Shown here piece after piece: positions 7,165-8,040 of a stretch of 8,040 nt of DNA. A model generated the notes under the pieces. The model saw nothing but the letters and a program-made list of their open reading frames with translations, was not told where the DNA came from and searched no databases. The position numbers were made by a program, and so were the translations under genes. The first letter of the stretch is position 1. Each line of letters begins with the position of its first letter. This stretch comes from Alphaproteobacteria bacterium (GTDB taxonomy: Bacteria > Pseudomonadota > Alphaproteobacteria > Puniceispirillales > Puniceispirillaceae), in NCBI GenBank assembly GCA_009936885.1, contig JAACDT010000028.1, positions 1 to 8,040 of the forward strand, read 5' to 3'.

Positions 7165-7517
7165 TAGCTAATAGAAAAACTTTCGCCGCAGCCGCATCTA
7201 GCTGTTTCATTTGGATTATTAAATACGAATGATGAATTGAACTTATCTTCTGTCCAATCCATTTCTGTTCCAACCAAAAACATAACAGCAGCAGGATCAA
7301 TTAAAACGAGAACACCGTTTACATCAATAGCATCTTCAAAAGGCTGCTGCTCTTTGGCAAATTCTACATTATACTGCAAGCCAGAGCACCCAGCTGTTTT
7401 GATACCAATCCTTAATCCAATAACATCACTTTCAGCACCTTTTACAATTTCTTGTACGCGCGCAGAAGCTTGGTCTGTTATTGAAAGAATGGGTGTGTTT
7501 TTATCAAATTGCAACAT
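7164..7517 (-). CDS. sufA: A-type iron-sulfur carrier (SufA/IscA/ErpA family)
   Basis: A-type carriers receive clusters from the SUF scaffold and hand them to target proteins in the cytoplasm. The 117-residue length fits. The three cluster-binding cysteines are present: Cys44 in TAGCSGLQY (41-49) and Cys108 and Cys110 in the C-terminal ARCGCGESF (106-114). The FVFNNPNET stretch (97-105) before the last pair is also typical. The gene sits between sufT and atm1. It starts 25 bp after the sufT stop with a reasonable AAGG Shine-Dalgarno 7 nt from the ATG, and its TAA stop overlaps the atm1 ATG by one base. Its place in a SUF operon supports calling it SufA, although SufA, IscA and ErpA cannot be separated reliably on sequence alone. 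Confidence 0.93.
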   Translation of the reverse strand: MLQFDKNTPILSITDQASARVQEIVKGAESDVIGLRIGIKTAGCSGLQYNVEFAKEQQPFEDAIDVNGVLVLIDPAAVMFLVGTEMDWTEDKFNSSFVFNNPNETARCGCGESFSIS

Positions 7518-7542
7518 TTACTACCTTCATTTTTGAATGATA

Positions 7543-7965
7543 TCAGAAACCGTAATCTAGCGCCAGCTTTGCATCCTCACTCATTCTTTCTGGCGCCCAT
7601 GGTGGATCCCACACTAGCGTAACCTGCACCAAACCAACGTTATCTAATTCTGCAACTTTTTCAGCCACCTGCCCTGGCATTTCTCCTGCAACAGGACATC
7701 CTGGCGCTGTCAGTGACATGGTTATGTCCACATCGCCTCCACTATGCCTCTCAATACTGTAGATAAGGCCTAAATCATATATATTAACCGGTATTTCTGG
7801 ATCCTTGACCTCCATCAGAGCATCTATTATTTGGACTTCATCTGCTTTGTCAGATTTTCCCTCTAATTTGTTGCCTGCTATCGCCATGTAACCCTTAGAT
7901 ACATCCGGCATAAAATCTTTTAGGGTTAAATCATCGGTATCTGATGTTTTTATCTTATCAGACAA
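7543..7965 (-). CDS. sufT: SufT-type MIP18/DUF59 iron-sulfur assembly protein
   Basis: SufT-type DUF59 proteins assist maturation of iron-sulfur proteins, and the bacterial biochemistry is only partly known. The protein has a non-conserved N-terminal segment (1-43) and then the MIP18 domain, with KDPEIPVNIYDLGLIY (54-69), MSLTAPGCPVAGEMP (83-97, conserved Cys90) and WDPPWAPERMSEDA (119-132). I place the start at the TTG at 7963-7965, giving 140 residues. It comes one base after the sufS stop and has a GGAG Shine-Dalgarno 6 nt upstream. The reading frame stays open to a GTG at 8034, but that extension would overlap the sufS end by about 70 bases and encodes nothing family-like. Internal ATGs (residues 19 and 27) are less well placed. 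It lies between sufS and the A-type carrier, the usual alphaproteobacterial SUF order. PaaD of phenylacetate degradation is a relative, but no paa genes are nearby. Confidence 0.92.
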   Translation of the reverse strand: MSDKIKTSDTDDLTLKDFMPDVSKGYMAIAGNKLEGKSDKADEVQIIDALMEVKDPEIPVNIYDLGLIYSIERHSGGDVDITMSLTAPGCPVAGEMPGQVAEKVAELDNVGLVQVTLVWDPPWAPERMSEDAKLALDYGF

Positions 7966-7966
7966 T

Positions 7967-8040
7967 TTATGCTCCAAAAATTCGATTAACTTTTTCAAGT
8001 GAAATTGCAAGGGCGTCGAAATCTTCAGGCTCACTATAGA
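7967..8040 (-). CDS. sufS: Cysteine desulfurase SufS, C-terminal 23 residues (5' part outside window)
   Basis: SufS is the pyridoxal-phosphate cysteine desulfurase that supplies sulfur for SUF cluster assembly. Only its tail is visible. Reading the minus strand from 8038 gives YSEPEDFDALAISLEKVNRI followed by FGA and a TAA stop at 7967-7969. This matches the closing helix of SufS proteins, which typically read YNTxEEVDxLVxxLxKVxxxFG. The catalytic lysine and cysteine loop would be outside the window. The fragment overlaps the apparent long N-terminus of the next frame, and its position directly before sufT is the expected operon order. Only 23 residues are available, so the call rests on this short match plus context. 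A different class-V aminotransferase tail is the main alternative. Confidence 0.75.
   Translation of the reverse strand, partial: YSEPEDFDALAISLEKVNRIFGA
7972..7975 (-). promoter_or_regulatory. Shine-Dalgarno site deciding the sufT start
   Basis: On the minus strand this reads GGAG, located within the last sense codons of sufS (Gly-Ala). It is 6 nt from the TTG at 7963-7965. The spacing is ideal and makes the rare TTG start more credible than the in-frame GTG further upstream. Confidence 0.65.

Noticed and set aside
7237..7536. Plus-strand open frame of 99 codons opposite the A-type carrier
   Set aside because: It is antisense to an intact conserved gene with all three cluster cysteines and shows no protein-like pattern.
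7966..8034. GTG-initiated N-terminal extension of sufT
   Set aside because: The stretch overlaps the SufS C-terminal frame, shows no DUF59-like sequence, and lacks a visible ribosome site, since the window ends 6 bp upstream. The TTG with GGAG upstream explains the data better.
1..8040. Mobile element, CRISPR array, toxin-antitoxin or defence system
   Set aside because: No direct repeat arrays, transposase or integrase motifs, tRNA genes or unexplained long frames were found. All sizeable coding regions belong to known housekeeping families.

Overview
The window looks like chromosomal core-gene territory from an AT-rich alphaproteobacterium. The best lineage clues are the short NAD kinase, whose C-terminal half carries the TPISPFRPRRWRG block I associate with alphaproteobacteria, the FdhD subtype ending in a GRARGSRFVALSGEERI block, and the order sufS-sufT-sufA typical of alphaproteobacterial SUF operons. 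Gene density is high, with gaps of 1-99 bp, and I see no mobile elements, CRISPR arrays, RNA genes or phage genes. A pelagic, streamlined lineage (SAR116-like) is possible but only a guess.

Layout, read in the direction of transcription. (1) From the right edge leftward on the minus strand (8040 to 4373) runs the tail of an iron-sulfur assembly operon: the last 23 codons of a cysteine desulfurase (sufS), sufT, an A-type carrier (sufA/iscA/erpA-like), an Atm1-type ABC exporter whose start overlaps the carrier's stop, and an alpha/beta hydrolase. The sufT start is best placed at a TTG at 7963-7965, one base after the sufS stop. A longer GTG-initiated reading is open but would overlap sufS. (2) nadK (3591-4349) is the only plus-strand gene. 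It converges on the hydrolase and diverges from fdhD across a 99-bp intergenic region. (3) fdhD and mobA (3491 to 1984, minus) overlap by 4 bp and form a molybdenum-cofactor module for formate dehydrogenase-type enzymes. (4) kdsD and queA (1894 to 1, minus) are 2 bp apart. kdsD makes the Kdo precursor arabinose-5-phosphate for lipopolysaccharide and queA modifies tRNA to epoxyqueuosine. queA runs off the left edge without its last residues.

The genes serve cofactor and redox metabolism (Fe-S clusters, NADP, molybdenum cofactor) plus envelope and tRNA housekeeping. I found no convincing undescribed system. The points most worth a second look are the hidden sufS end with the corrected sufT start, the sufA-atm1 translational coupling and extra hydrolase in the same transcription unit, a possible spacer-shortening hairpin between the strong Shine-Dalgarno and the AUG of nadK, the FdhD with a single cysteine at the usual CxxC site, and the shortened KdsD C-terminus.
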